From Phoronis australis (Eukaryota > Phoronida > Phoronidae): a DNA stretch of 64,000 nucleotides. The stretch lies in the NCBI GenBank assembly GCA_002633005.1, contig NMRA01000813.1, positions 37,170 to 101,169 on the forward strand, written 5' to 3'. The notes beneath the pieces are model-generated. The model saw only the letters and a list, made by a program, of their open reading frames with translations. It was not told where the DNA came from and made no database searches. This document shows positions 12,301-25,526 of the stretch, one piece after another. The position numbers and the translations under genes were made by a program. Position 1 is the first letter of the stretch. Each line of letters begins with the position of its first letter.

Positions 12301-14973
12301 AAAGTGAAGAAGTGAAAATTTCAACATTTTCATACTGAAACTTGCGCAACAATCAATTTTTAACAAAAATTCACATAATTTCAAATCTTATAAACTTACG
12401 TTTTAAACAACCACCACCAAAAATCCTCATTTGGTGCAAAAATTAAACACAATTAATTCTAGAAAAAAATCTGTGTCTGAAATCCAGAAGGCTTAAGAGT
12501 ATTGTTTAAAAAAAAATTGTTCAGTTCGTAACAATTCGCTTTACTCAATTGTTTACACAAATGGCTCACAATTCACATTGTGTTTTCATTTCTTCCTGAC
12601 GTGTTGAACATGACCACACAGATTCCACTTGAAATTCTGAAAATTTCCCAATTGTTCCCACAGTTGTTGTTGACTTAGATAAATGTCATGGAACACTTTT
12701 TGTGACAACAACGGAAGTTTTTTATGTCAATGGTGTCTATTTTAGAACCTAGACTGGCAATGGTTTTTATCGTACTTAAACACAAGCAGTCACAGCCCTG
12801 CCAATCAATGTCAACCTGCGTCGATTTCCAGAAAAAATCGAAGCATTGGGTCCACCTGGAGGGACGACTAGGAACTAGCAACAACGCTGACCATGAATTA
12901 GTTAACACGAAATGATATCAAAAACAGATGAGCTGGTGCGTAATTTTAAAAATTCTATTTTCAATCCTTTCATTGATCGATTTAAATTTGAAATTTAATC
13001 TCAAAAACAAGTTTGTATTCAAACACACACGTCACTAAGTAATCATAGCTCTAATAATAGTCACTGCTAGATTTCAGAGAACAATAATTGTCAAAGTAAT
13101 ACAAAAAGCTCCCCAAGCTTTAAATTTTCGAGCGTTAAAGAAAGCCACTAATACTCATATTACAGAAAAAAGAGCCCAAAACCACAGAAATATGCAGTAA
13201 ATACTACGGTAAATGGCTGAAATTCAATCCTCCTGACAAAGGCAGAGGCGCAAAAATCATTTCATAAGTCACGCGATACCGCAGCTCTATCATGATTTAA
13301 ATAGGATAGTGTAATGTATCAATTCAAACTCCCCTACTTTATTGTGCGCAGTAGGTGTCCAATGCTCGGCTGTACCTGGTCGTGTCAAACACGATTTTCA
13401 AGTATTATCAGTCACATACCAGAGACCTTGTACCAACAGGAAAATATGCAGATGAGTAGCTACCAGGCATTCTGTTTGACAAGTCTGTGCTTGAGTGCAT
13501 AACTCGCACTATTCAACAGTTGGAGTACCTTCAAATGTCCACCCTCTATAACCGCAACTTGTCATAACAACTTTTGGAAACAAAAAACAACAAAAAATAG
13601 CGGAGTCTCGTATTTAGCATTTACCAAAAGCCAAAAATTATGCAATTTTTCCTTCATCTATTCAAACATGGCAATCCACCATGTTGGACATCTTTGCAAT
13701 ATTTTTGGGAATCTTCAGCCATGTGTCAAAAGCTTTTGAGCCATGTTTGAAAGTACATAGCACCTTCAGCTTTAAAGACAAATGATTGGGAATGCGTAAT
13801 GGTACCTTTTTACCATTTTGAATTAAAAATGATTGCGACACAGCCAGCAAGTGAAAATAATGGGTAACTCTAATCTGCATGCAAAGAGATGTTTTTGTGA
13901 ATAAACACAATGGAAGATTAGGACGAGGAAACACCGAGGAAACACGACAATTTGCACCATGTTTAAACTTTTGCTCACTGAGACCACTCTAATTGTTTTG
14001 TCAAAGATTCTCGTTGCAAATGATAAGATTTCATCGCTGAGTACTGTACACTAACAACTAAAATTACTGAAGGATTTTTGGAAGAAAAAAATGCTTTCTC
14101 AAGCGTGATATTCTTCCGACAATTTTCAGTACTTCAAAATTGAAATGAAGCAACCACCATAAATTAATTTTCACCTCCGCATTTCATTTCTTAGAATCCG
14201 ATGAATCAGCACAGAGCACGGGATTCTTGCCTAATTTCACACCACCAGCAGGGTACCAATAGATCATCCACTCATAGTTAACCCACATATGCCACCCTGA
14301 AATTAGTTCAAGTGGTCATGGGTGAGTGACCATTACACAATACCAGCAGAAACCATTGACGCCTCCCTTGCAGCCACCACCAACAGGCATACCAGGTTCT
14401 GGAACCAGGACATTGAATGGTGTCCCGAGTTTTAGTAAAAAGTAATGGGTAAGGAGAATTTTCCAGTGAACTCTTCGTGGTTTAGTCTTTCCATTTGGGA
14501 CATGTTAGTTTTTCAAGAAAAAAGGCAATTCCCATTAATTATTAAGGCAAAATCGGAATTTCTGGCACAATCAATTTGCTGTAGAATCTTACAAGCTTTG
14601 AACAAAAATTGTTGTCAAAATTGTCTTTTTTATTTTCAAGGGCTTCAAACATTTCTGTGGATGCCCATATTTTTTCAAAATATTATCTACGGAAACCCTG
14701 TATGGTCTAGAATTTGAACATGATATGCAATGACGCACATCTTTCACAGAAAACAGGCAGAAAATAAATTTCACTTGTCTACCACAGTGCTTCTTAAATT
14801 AAACAGATATCACCACATTTCTTCGGAACATTATAGTCTCTCTAGCTTCAACATTCACAACAATTTCATATCGCAATTTCTAAAAGATCTGAAGTGTCAG
14901 CCTAACAGGCTTCATGTTCACAGTAAGAACATGACCTTCAGTTGTCAGATTCAAGGCCTTTCATGCAGACCCT

Positions 14974-15008
14974 GACCTCCCCCCCCCCCGTCCCCACCCC
15001 CTCCCGGG
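14974..15008. repeat. C-rich low-complexity tract
   Basis: This is a run of cytosines with few interruptions. It follows TGACCTCCCC, as does the C-run at 26591, so both may mark the end of the same old element. Confidence 0.8.
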
Positions 15009-16074
15009 CTTGAAAAAACATCAATGATGGTGCCCGGTTGGGTTCTAATTACTTTCTCCATTCAGAAAGAAACCATGGTTAAATTTTCAGAACACAAGGG
15101 GTATTTAGCACAGACTTGAAAATATAAACATATTGAGTTTGGAACAACTGCCCAACCAATTTATAGTTTTGATTATCAGGCACAGATGGCAAGATTTTCG
15201 ACTGGTTTCACCACAAGGTGAAATGCACATATTAATCCAAACAAAATGTATGTGAAAAAAGACCTTACAAAAATTGTTTCCAAGCTTTTTAATACCAAAA
15301 TTGTAAACAATATAAAGGCACAGATAAAAGCAGGCCAACAAATCAGCTATTCTGTTAAATACAACAAAATAATTTTGGAAACGGGGAAAACCTCTTTGTT
15401 CAATCTATGCAAATGCGATTCACATTAATTTTCTTAAAATAACGAGATTACAAGCGACTCAGGCAGATCAATACTCCTGAAGACAGCCACTGTACCAGCA
15501 AGACTGCACAGTGTAAACATGCAGGTATTAAAACATATTTGATCCTCTGACAGACAGCTGGACAAAAGTACCATCTTATGTTTCACTTAAAATCAATACA
15601 CAAACCTTGATTACCATATGGACAAACAAAAACCCTCTGCTTGTTTTCATTAGCGATGACTGTCCATGGTCACTATGGATTATGAAGTTCAACCTCATGC
15701 TGACCAAGTGAAATCAATGGAGAGATAAGGTTGAATAAAATGACTTAATTACATAGTTGGCTTTGGGGCCTGCTTTGTATTAAGCAAGTCTCTGGCTCGG
15801 GGCTGTTAATTTTGGGATGAATATTCCATAATAATTAATTGAATCCAGTCAAGTTGTACAACAATGAATGCAGCTAGTCAGCTAGTACCTACCCACTGCA
15901 AGAAGGATGTGATTACCAGTCTCGTTTACTCAACTTCACGTCATACAGCCAACAAGTAATCTCATTTGAGTCAAAATCATGAACACCCATTTTGTTAAGG
16001 AAGTAATCAACTTCTGAACATTTTACATTGAGGAGCATTAAATAATTGGTAACAGTCGCTTACAGAGGTCCTGC

Positions 16075-16145
16075 ATTTTGAGAATCTGAACAACGAGCAA
16101 ACTGATTCTCAAAATCTGAACAACGAGCAAACTGACTCTCAAAAT
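16075..16145. repeat. 30-bp tandem duplication with palindromic unit
   Basis: The unit TCTGAACAACGAGCAAACTG plus ATTCTCAAAA occurs at 16085-16114 and again at 16115-16144 with one change (ATT to ACT). Together with the preceding ATTTTGAGAATC it forms a hairpin (16075-16115), making it a possible fourth member of the hairpin family. Confidence 0.9.
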
Positions 16146-16999
16146 CCAGGAACTCTGGAAGTGACCAATGCCAAACAACACTTCTGAACCATTTATTCTC
16201 AAACTGTGAATCTAAAATATATCAACGCAATTGATTATTCGGCATATGAGGTCATGGGCCCAAAGTACAAAAGCTACAATCAAATTTGTTGCAATGTTTC
16301 TCCTTTGTGATTTTTTTTCTAACCACCACCATCTTAGACCAGAAAATGCACTTAGATGCCGAGAGCTGCAGTCATCAACTCCCATACATTTTTGTTGTTT
16401 ATGATCCCAACAGAGCAATACTAGTTGTTGGAGAACACACACAAAACAAGAGGCCTTTTATGGCTCTGCGAAAATTGCTGAGTGGGTCTAGACAGGAAAC
16501 ACAGGGCACAAAGCAGACCTGAAAGATCTGGACACTTGGTCAACATTGACCACAATGGACAGTGGTAAGTGCAGGTCACAGTCAAGACTGGACAGAAAAA
16601 GTCAACACTAGACATGGACACAAGGACAGCGAGGGGGCTGTTTGTTCACGGAGGGCTTCAAAAGAACTCGACCCCAACTAGACGGTGTTGGTTGTGACAC
16701 AGAAACAATTTGAAAGTAGCCAGGAGGGCATATTAGACAACTATCAAGTCATGGCGTTCTCAAGTTGTCAAAGTTTCCTTTTGATACGTTTAGATCAGTT
16801 ACAAAAAGTTTGCCCCATGATACCTTATTCACAGTTCACAAGTATTTTCCTGTGACAAAACTAAATGTTCTTTCCATTACTCTGCACTTAAACAGCTGTT
16901 CAACAAGTTAACAAATTTGATCCATGTCCTGAACAACCATGAACTCGGTTCTACGGAGAATTTAATCAAAAGAAACTCACGTGGCAGGGCCCTTAGAAC

Positions 17000-17250
17000 T
17001 TTCAAAGAAATAGTGTGACAAATGGTGCGACAAATGAATTTCCATTTAGCATACAATATGGCAGACATGTGCAATTTATTTTGCTAAACTTCTCAACAAA
17101 AACAAACGTTTTTCAAAATTGACTCCAGCTTTAGCATTAACATGAAATAAAATTATTATCCTGACTATGAAAATGGAAAATTTCCGATGACTTTGTCAAT
17201 TGCTTTTGTTCCAAATTGAAGAGATTTCCGCAATCTTCCAATCTAAAGAT
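17000..17250 (-). mobile_element. MITE-like family 1, copy C
   Basis: Inverted relative to copy A. ACAATATGGCAGACATGTGCAA matches the GCCATATTG-containing end. The other end has CAATTGCTTTTGTTCCAAATT followed by GAAGAGATTTCC. Confidence 0.55.
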
Positions 17251-17889
17251 GACGAGAGGGATTTTTAAACCAGCATGTTATCTGTTTCCACAAACAGTAT
17301 AAGCTACAAAGCGCCTTGACACAAAATAAAAAGTCTAATTATTCCCAAGCAAATAAATGATGGAATATTACATATTTAATAACAGCTAATTGACTAAAAT
17401 TAAAAGCTGAAACAATGCCAAATAAAGACACAAAGCTTTGGAAATAGAAGCACACGAATAAGAATACCAGGAAGTATAGTTTCCTGGGTACATGACCATG
17501 TTTTCCAAACCGCCTCCAGAGGGCAGCTCTGTTAGTACACCAAGTTCTGATGGGAAGCATTAACATGCAAGTTGACAGCAGGCCATGTTTCAAAATAAAA
17601 CTCAACACCAAAATAAACAGTCAGATGAGCATGTGTAGTAATCAGACATAACGTGGAATGTAACAGATCTAATTTTACGAGAGAGTCTACAGAAGTACAA
17701 CCACTAAACTTCACCATAACTGAAAACTTCCCAAGCAGACTGAAGACCAAAGGATGAAAGTCTATATGGCGCTTTGTCTGACAAACCACGTGAAACTCGA
17801 CCATGATAAAATGGGTCCCACGCAGCCCAGCAACATCAACAGAATGACAAATTGTTGACAGTACTGTGTGTACTATACAGTAATTCTCT

Positions 17890-18100
17890 ACTTATTTCGC
17901 ACAAAACTATTCACCAAAATGGCCACTTTTTCCACTCTTCAATGGCTGACTCCTTTTTGCAACCAATGGGAACTTTAACAAATGTTGTTTTATGACAACT
18001 ACACACTGCGAATCATGCTTGTACTTTCGCGAAAATTTAACAAAAAGGAATTTCACTTGCTGGCCATATTGTATGCAAAATAGGTAAAAATTACCAAAAT
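17890..18100 (+). mobile_element. MITE-like family 1, copy D
   Basis: Same orientation as copy A. CACCAAAATGGCCACTTTTT is near one end and AATTTCACTTGCTGGCCATATTG near the other. It lies directly next to an inverted copy at 18110, a nested or back-to-back arrangement. Confidence 0.6.
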
Positions 18101-18109
18101 GCTTTCCAA

Positions 18110-18345
18110 TAACACTGGTGAAATCTATCCAACGTGTCGTGCAAGTGAAATTTTATTTTCTCATTTTTTTCCGACAAACGATACATAGAACCAAATCAAA
18201 GTTTTCCACATACCACAGCTACAGTCGGACAATATTTGAAAAAAATGCGGGCATTCACAACAATACTAGAAGCCCTGGAAAACGAAAACATGGCATTTAT
18301 TTATGTTTGAAATCAGTGAGATTTGACTGTGGTGTTGTTTGCAAT
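18110..18345 (-). mobile_element. MITE-like family 1, copy E
   Basis: Begins CTGGTGAAATC and ends ATCAGTGAGATTTGAC, so terminal inverted repeats are still visible. It has the family interior words AAGTGAAATTTTATTTTC and GGGCATTCACAACAATACTA. Confidence 0.55.
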
Positions 18346-19230
18346 TGCTTTGTTCAATTCTGACAGGGCTCGGATCACTACATGGAGTCTAAGCAGTTTG
18401 ACGATCATGTAGCTATGGTCTGATAAACTCATGTAAAACAGTTTTCAAAAAAAGAACAAAATTTTGACAGTCAACGTCACCTACTGACTTCCATCAAATG
18501 TATGGTAGCAATTATGAAAGAACTCAGGAAAGTACCACTGGGTTCTTCCTGGGAAAAAAAACCACTATGGCTGAAATTGCATGACACGTTCTTGCTTCCT
18601 AACCCAGCTATCTTCTAATTGATGGAAATGACAATAGTTACCTGCCAGTTTCACTTTCAAGCAATACCAGTCACTATTACATCGAAAAAATAAAAAAATA
18701 ATCATTATTCACCAATCTGTCTAGAATAGCAGAAAAAGCTCAATATTTAAAACATGGTTCAAGATATCCAAAACACAGCTGGGAACTTTTTAAATATGGT
18801 GCACATCATAGAAAGACCGCAGCACCAGTGACATATTTTTTTCAAGAGGAAAAATTTTGACAACAAGAGCTCAGAAACATTTGACGCAACAACTTTGAGC
18901 CCAAGACAAAAACTCAAAAAGCTGCAAAGTCTGAATTTTGATTTGAATGTCAGGTCTGGGGATAGGTTTTAGCTTTGGTATGGTTTCCCCGCCACTTCAA
19001 AAGTCTTCAGAGATGGTGCTATGTGTGTGCATTTTGCATTCTACAATCAAACTAAAAAGTAAGTCAACAACATACCATTTGTAAGATCAACACGCCTTAG
19101 GTAACAATGTTATGAACTTTTTCGGTTCATCAAGCACCACATTAAAATCCAATCTTAAATAATCAAATTTCACACCCAGTTCAAAAACAGCCGCGTGCAA
19201 GATATTGACTCTTGCCTATCATTAGCTTAC

Positions 19231-19265
19231 AAATCTCCGGCAAATATTTGACCAGTGTTTTATTT
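19231..19265 (-). CDS. weak candidate 35-nt microexon (minus strand)
   Basis: The minus-strand acceptor TTCGTCTCTACTTAACAG is good, but the donor GATTT|GTAAGCTAAT lacks the usual G at the exon end. Two frames are open (one reads NKTLVKYLPEI). It is too short to judge by content. Confidence 0.12.
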
Positions 19266-21472
19266 CTGTTAAGTAGAGACGAAGGATCCAAACAAATTCA
19301 GAAGTTCAAACCATTCGTTAAAATTAGCTATCTTGAATTAATATCAGACAAATTTCCTTCCTGTTACCATGGGAACAGAATGGAAACAAAGCACCTGTAA
19401 TGAAAATAAAAGACTACTGCTTTAAATTAACTGAAAAGTAAATTGTGTAATGCCATACAAGCAAATTAATGACATGTCAATAAACAGAACATGACAGATA
19501 ATTTACCAAGATATGTGGCACTTCAAGTGCTAGGCACATGATAGTTGATAATCACTTCATCATCAACGGTACAGGCACTTTTAGCATCCCAGGTCACTAC
19601 GTTGTCGAGAATAGACTTAGGCTGTTCTCATCCGGGTATAACATCCACCAGTGAAATTTTTAGGGTTGCACTTTTGCATAAACATTGCTCCGCTAACGCC
19701 CATCCCCCCTCCCGATATGTACAACAGAGACTCTCTTGAAAGTGCTTGTGTTTTTGTGATCACCCATCCCTGGCAAACTTTAACTCCCAAATCTCAACCT
19801 GTGCCTATTAGTACAACTTAGTGCAGATAAGTTTGAAACCAGAGTGAACCATGCTTTGAGAGCATGCATGCTTTGTTATCCTACTGGTGATCACTGAGAG
19901 GTTACCCTATGGCCCAGCCATCAAGAAAGATACAGTTAGGCAGAAAACATGCGTTTTGACATACTACTGTTACAGTGGCAATAGTCTAGGAAAGGCATTT
20001 GTTGACAACAGCTCGATTTTGCCAAAAAAGAGTCCATCTACAGTTTCAGATGTTCTTTTTAAAACACCTCAAAATGAAATCTGAATCCCGTCAAAGTGCA
20101 CATGGCATTCAAAACATGCGTGATTAATTTAAGGATATTAAAAAAAGAAAATGCAACTGCCACTGTCATGGACAGCGAATTTATGGTAAACAGGGTTATT
20201 GCATGAAAACTTTATTCACTTATGAAAAATTGTACTTTACACCGTATCAACGAGTGCCTTAACTGTTTTTGTCTAGTCCAGAAATAAAATGAACTACCGT
20301 AATTTCGCTGTGAATCCCATATCTACAAAATGTAACATTTTGACAAGCAAACTGTGCTGGACTTGGTCACTTAATTGAATGCAGAACATGAAAAAGTACG
20401 ACTTTATAATGGAGATTAAAATGTCAATTAAATTGACAACATCCATACAATCAGACAACACTGAATAACTCCAGTCTTGATCCTGTCAGGATAATATTAA
20501 TGAATTCTACTCAACGACATATTTTCTGGTACATAAACCAACCTTTCCTCGTCTTCATCATCAGAAAGTAATGAAAATAGTTTTTATTGCACGGTAAGAT
20601 TTACGCTTAATTACACGTCCCAGTAATTTTAAGAGTGTCTCGAAGCTCCATTTTCAATAAGAAAAAAGAGTTGAGGCTACAAAAAATACAAGCAGTGAAA
20701 ACAAATTATGCACAAATTAAGTGTGACATATACATTTGGAAAGAAGGATGGAGCGCAGCAACCCCTGGGGTACATGGAAAATGGTGTCAGAGCATGTCAT
20801 TTTATCTCAGAACATTCTTGTTCAACGCTGCCAGCCTCTATAGTACATGTTGAATTATTCCAGTACTACCATAGACCACAAATGAGCACCAAGCCACTAT
20901 CAGTCAAATCACCATTAAAACAATTAATTCGAATCGCCCAAGCATGGCGCTAATAAAACTCATAACTTGCGCTAATTTTTTAGTAGACACTGAGACGACC
21001 AGACAGACAGAAGTGTGTCTCTTGATTAAATGAGAACAGAGCCTCAAGACTTCGACATATGATACGAACGAGGCTGTAAAAGGCGAGATTTTTTATCGCA
21101 AGATAATCATACTAGATTACAGTGACCACACGGAATTCAATGATTTTACCACGTCAAGCACTTTAACATGGATATCAATTGGCAGGATGTCCACAAGCTT
21201 TTCTGACCACCCCTTAGACCATTTACCGGAGGTTTACCACACTCATTTGGGTTGAGGTCCATAATCAGTTTAATGTCCAGAGGCAAAACTTCAAAATTTT
21301 AGCTTTTAAATGTCCATGGTGAGTTTAACATCAAAAAAACGCAATTTATACCAATGAGTCTAGCTGAAAGCACCAGTGTCTTTGTGAACGAAAGTCTATC
21401 ATGAATTTTAGCTCCCAAAACATGAAACTCGCTAAACTTTGAGAAGTGAACCATCCTGCTGCCTGTAATCAA

Positions 21473-21705
21473 ATACGGTAAAATTTCGCTAATTTAAGAC
21501 ACGATATAAAAGACAAGTAAATTTCAGTTTTAGTTTTCTTTTCATAAAAGACAAGTAGCAAAATTAAAACGCTTATCCAGTCTGAACTTGTATGTCAGGA
21601 CCATTGAGACGTTTTGAAAAAATGTGGGCAATCGCAGTAATGTAAGAGGCCTTTGGAAAATGAAAAACGAAAAGTTTGGAAATCATATTTCATTGAAAAT
21701 TTTCT
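21473..21705 (-). mobile_element. MITE-like family 1, copy F
   Basis: Inverted relative to copy A. ACGGTAAAATTTCGC begins the copy, and the interior TGTGGGCAATCGCAGTAATG resembles GGGCATTCACAACAATAC of copy E. It is diverged. Confidence 0.45.
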
Positions 21706-21864
21706 TGTTTTATTTGACTCTTGCACAAAAGTCCACGCTTTTAGCTGAACTGAACGATAGCATTATTGACTGACTTCTTAAAAATATTGTTTTTAAACAT
21801 TCATTCTTGGCTTAACGCCAACACCTAATTTTTATTTTCCCAATTGAAGTGGCATAACCATTTA

Positions 21865-21908
21865 CCTGGATAAGCGCAGACGAAGGAGTTCAAAGATTGC
21901 AGCCTTCA
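21865..21908 (-). CDS. weak candidate exon (minus strand)
   Basis: On the minus strand a good donor (TTATCCAG|GTAAATGG) ends a CpG-bearing segment open as VKAAIFELLRLRLS, with a stop codon just before it. The acceptor (CGTAGATAG) has a poor pyrimidine tract, so the 5' edge is uncertain. No domain is recognised. Confidence 0.15.
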
Positions 21909-22354
21909 CCTATCTACGACGTCATACGACTTCCAGAGAACAGAACGGTGAGAAACCTGAATGTCCCACCGTCAAACGTTGACAAAGGACTATAGAGAGT
22001 AGTCCGTAACGTAAGAAGTCACAACATTTTGTCTGAGTAAATTGATTCTACTTATACCAAGCACAGTATTACTATAGGACACATTCTTTGACTTCTGGCA
22101 ATGAGTTATTGCCAATGTCAAATAGAAAAATACCCGAGTACATTTGAGAAGTGGGTAAAGGACAATGGACCCTTCAAGCCTCAAATGTATGGGTCAAATT
22201 CAAGAACAATGGGGCCAGCAACCTGCATTTTCAAAAAGTTGAGGTTCCCATTTCTTTTATTGCTCCAAAGATTCTTCAACCAAAAGCAAAAGACACTCAA
22301 AAGTTTTTACTAGGAAGCAAAAATCATATCAGTTTTTGGCCACAATAAGATTAA

Positions 22355-22553
22355 AAACCGGACGATCGCCGCACAAATAAAAAAGTTCATGTTCAATTCA
22401 ACGTTTCGTCTTTTCATTACACATCATCAGGATCATATTTACAACAATTTAGGACAAGTAACATCCACAGAGTGAAGTGAGAGATGTGTAATGAAAAGAC
22501 GAAGCGTTGAATTGAACATGAACTTTTTTATTTGTGCGGTGATCATCCGGTTT
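22355..22553. mobile_element. 199-bp MITE with 71-bp terminal inverted repeats, TTAA-flanked
   Basis: The left arm (22355-22425) and right arm (22483-22553) are reverse complements with three mismatches over 71 bases, both beginning AAACCGG. They enclose a 57-base spacer with no reading frame. TTAA sits immediately outside each end (22351-22354 and 22554-22557), the target duplication typical of piggyBac-type transposition. The arms do not start with CCC as most piggyBac ends do, so the superfamily is inferred from TTAA alone. The high arm identity suggests recent activity. Confidence 0.9.
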
Positions 22554-24976
22554 TTAAGCAAAAATTGCACCTAATGTATCCTACCTCTTAGATCAATGGG
22601 AACTCGAAATCCACTAGGTGGCACTAGTGTATCAAGGGTCCTACCCAAGGAAATGCATGTCTTCAGTGAGTCATGTGGGACCCTTAGCCCACAAACACCC
22701 CATGTTGATGACCTGCTTTCTTTACTCAAAAAGTCTTCCCTTTGTAACCACCACTTAGTGAGCATGGGTGAAAGTAGATATTATCAAGTGTGTAAATTTA
22801 GTGCGAAAACCACAAGCTGTACCCAATGAACTGCTATCTAATTTGCATATTAACCTCTATTATCAACTTTTACCATTTTCTTAGCTACTTGTCTCGGCAG
22901 CTTGAAATAAAAAACAAGCCTCAAAACCATCACTTTGATATGGGAGATTTATGTCTAGGAAGGTGTAATGTCGAGTTTCATGTTTTGAACAAAATAATAG
23001 ACCTATCAATGTCTGTATGGCAAGGGTGATCCCTTTGTGTTCATACCCATTCACCTCACAAAAAAAAACTTCCTGGAAATTACTAGCGAGATATCACCTC
23101 ACTGACAGCCTATTCATAACAAACCCAATAGCTTACAAAACAAATAGCAGAGTTTACTTTAAGAGAAATCTCATCCAGGCAAACTGTCTACATTCACATT
23201 AAAATCTGAGATAATGGGGACAGTGAACCACTAAGCTCCCTGTAAAACAACCAATCACTCTGTAAGTATGTGTAAAACTTCCAATCGAGTTTGCTGTCAT
23301 TATCAATTTCCTAAACGCTACTTCATTACCGTCCAGTGACGAAATTGTTTTTTACTCGACTGCACTTTTCTCAACTGGTGCCCAGAAAGTCATTTCGAGA
23401 AACAAAATCTCACTCCGCCTACCCAAGAAACCACACACATACACTCAGCCACCATAGGTACAACGGTAGTTCTAGGAAATATTTTAATATAAAATCACAT
23501 GGAATCAATGGGACAGGTACTTAAGACATAATGCAAAATCGTGTTTATTCTCCAGTAGAAAAACACAGTAGCAGAACTGAAGAATAGCTTGTCCATGTCA
23601 GTTGTCAGGTTAATTCCATCAACAAATACCGCCACAGATTAAGTGCCTTCAAGTGTGATTGAAAATTTTATCCTCCGGTCACAAGCGGACTTGTTGTCCA
23701 AATTGGTCCAAGCAGATGCATTATTTATCTAGTCAATTTCATTAGCTAGAGCACACAAAGCATGCTGGGTAAACGATTTAGCAGCTTCTTGTGTTACAGC
23801 TAAGAGTGCAATGGCATTTGGACCTGAGTAATTAGCAAGGAATTAGAGAAATTCATCAGTTATGAGATATTACAGCTGAGGCGAGTAAATATACTAAATA
23901 GAGTGTATTCTGTCCCGCTTCTCAATGGGAAATAGTATTGGTATCAATAAGGGGTTCCAAAATTTTGATAAAAATTCAACAATTCAAAATTAGAACATTT
24001 CAAAGCCATTAATTTCCGTAAAAGCAAATTTCCCTTACAAATCGTGACGAGCAAACTGGCCAACATTTTCCTTTCCTCGTGAAAAACTTTAGTACGATCA
24101 TGCCTCATTTACACGAACTATTGTAGGTCTACTGTTATGAACAGCGTTTTTCCTCATATCAGACAAAAAGATGCACCGTCTATGGAAAAGCCGCTTCTGT
24201 TTTAACAAACCTGAACTGCGAAGGGCAGTTTCTCACAACTAGTTAGCTTTCACAAACAAAACTTATCAAGCTATCCCCCCCTTCCTAGAAAGATATAAAA
24301 TATTTATTTTCTTTAACAGTTATGGTGGGCGTATACTCCAAAACAAGGCATACATTAAATTTCTTACTGTAGACTAGAGTTCAACCTACTGCTTAGAGAT
24401 GCGGAAATTCTTAAATGCAAAAACAAAATTCATATCGCAGTAGAGACAAGTGTACCTCTGAACTATGTTCTCTTCTCAGACAAGAGTCGCTTAGAGACTA
24501 TTAACACAGAATCAAAATTCTTCAAAAAAAACATTTGCCAGGTCGAATAACATCAATTTCATGGTGAACCGTTTGTCAGGACACAGGAACTCCGATAAGG
24601 CCATTCTTAATGGTGGTTTAAAAGCATTGATGACCTGTCTCTCAGTTTAATTAAAAAGAGTCAGGTTTTTCTGAGTCAGTAAATTGTAAGGAGAGGAATG
24701 TGGGAAAAAATGTCCATCTGCTATCAAAGCAGCTGCGATAGAAATGGACACTGGGCGTATAAGCACTGGATTTAAATCGATCCGACTTCTCGCGCAACTG
24801 AAGATATAGTCGTGCAACGTATCCACCCGAGACAATACCCTAGAGGGAAACACCCAACTCAAGAAGAAATAATAGTTAAACCCACGAAAGGTGACGTCTG
24901 AGCGGCAAAAACCCACCCGAGACGACGCAGAAGACAGAAAAAAATGCATGAAATATGTGGAGAGTAAAACACGCAC

Positions 24977-25115
24977 CTGAGCAAAAGTGCCATCCCAGAA
25001 TGATCTCCGAGATGAAACAATACACAAGCACCAATGAGAGCACAAGACCTCCTTTTTGGAAAAAAGACGCATAAACTGCACTGGTTGATACCACGCCAAC
25101 TTGACCATCGACCAT
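24977..25115 (-). CDS. candidate exon with hydrophobic coding sequence (minus strand)
   Basis: A minus frame from ATG at 25115 stays open past a good donor (GCTCAG|GTGCGTG). It encodes a short polar start (GQVGVVSTSAVYASFFQKGG) and then a clear membrane-spanning stretch (LVLSLVLVYCFISEIILGW). The polar-to-hydrophobic pattern loosely recalls the entry to the second membrane domain of ABCC transporters. That is only a resemblance: no nucleotide-binding motif was found nearby. A longer overlapping minus frame (24647-25108, 153 codons) also exists, and no good upstream acceptor precedes the ATG. Confidence 0.2.
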
Positions 25116-25472
25116 TTTAAGAGGTGAGATTCAAGATGTGACTTAGGTCCACAAATATCAATTCATTTGATTATAAATTATTGTACCCCGCTATGTGACA
25201 TGTCGGCAGGGGCGTTACTATAGCAACTGAGCAAAAACATTTGAGACATTAGTAATCTCCCACTGGTGTTCTTTCACTCTCATCCCCTTGCATGATATTA
25301 CACAGAGTTCAAAGAACACACTAAAAGTGCGATGACAACAAATTTGCATTGCTATGGAAACTTGCTATTTTGATAACAGTTAAAGCTGTACTTCCCCTTC
25401 TTCAGCTGGGTAAAACATGCAAATCGAATTACGCCATTGAATCTCGTAAAATCTTCTCATATTTCTTGCCGT

Positions 25473-25526
25473 GATGGGATTCTATTTTTCCGACAAGAAC
25501 ATTGGTAACGGAAATAGAATCCCATC
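25473..25526. repeat. near-perfect hairpin
   Basis: GATGGGATTCTATTTTTCCG is followed after about 16 bases by CGGAAATAGAATCCCATC. The arms pair over 18 bases with a two-base bulge. It could be a remnant of a terminal-inverted-repeat element or a transcribed hairpin. Confidence 0.85.

Larger units (their letters stand above)
9225..24976. other. long gene-poor, repeat-bearing stretch
   Basis: I find no secure coding sequence. It contains five MITE-family-1 copies (12.06, 17.0, 17.9, 18.1 and 21.5 kb), a 30-bp tandem duplication at 16.1 kb, a 199-bp TTAA-flanked inverted-repeat element at 22.4 kb, a C-run near 14.98 kb and two weak minus exon candidates (19.2 and 21.9 kb). The hairpin GCGAAATTC..GAATTTCGC lies near 9257-9276. 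It is consistent with introns of the leftward gene or with intergenic DNA. Confidence 0.5.

Noticed and set aside
12403-12460. Minus-strand exon between TTTTTTTCTAG and AAAAC|GTAAGTTTA
   Set aside because: Both splice signals are strong but all three frames contain stop codons, a useful control showing that such pairs arise by chance here.
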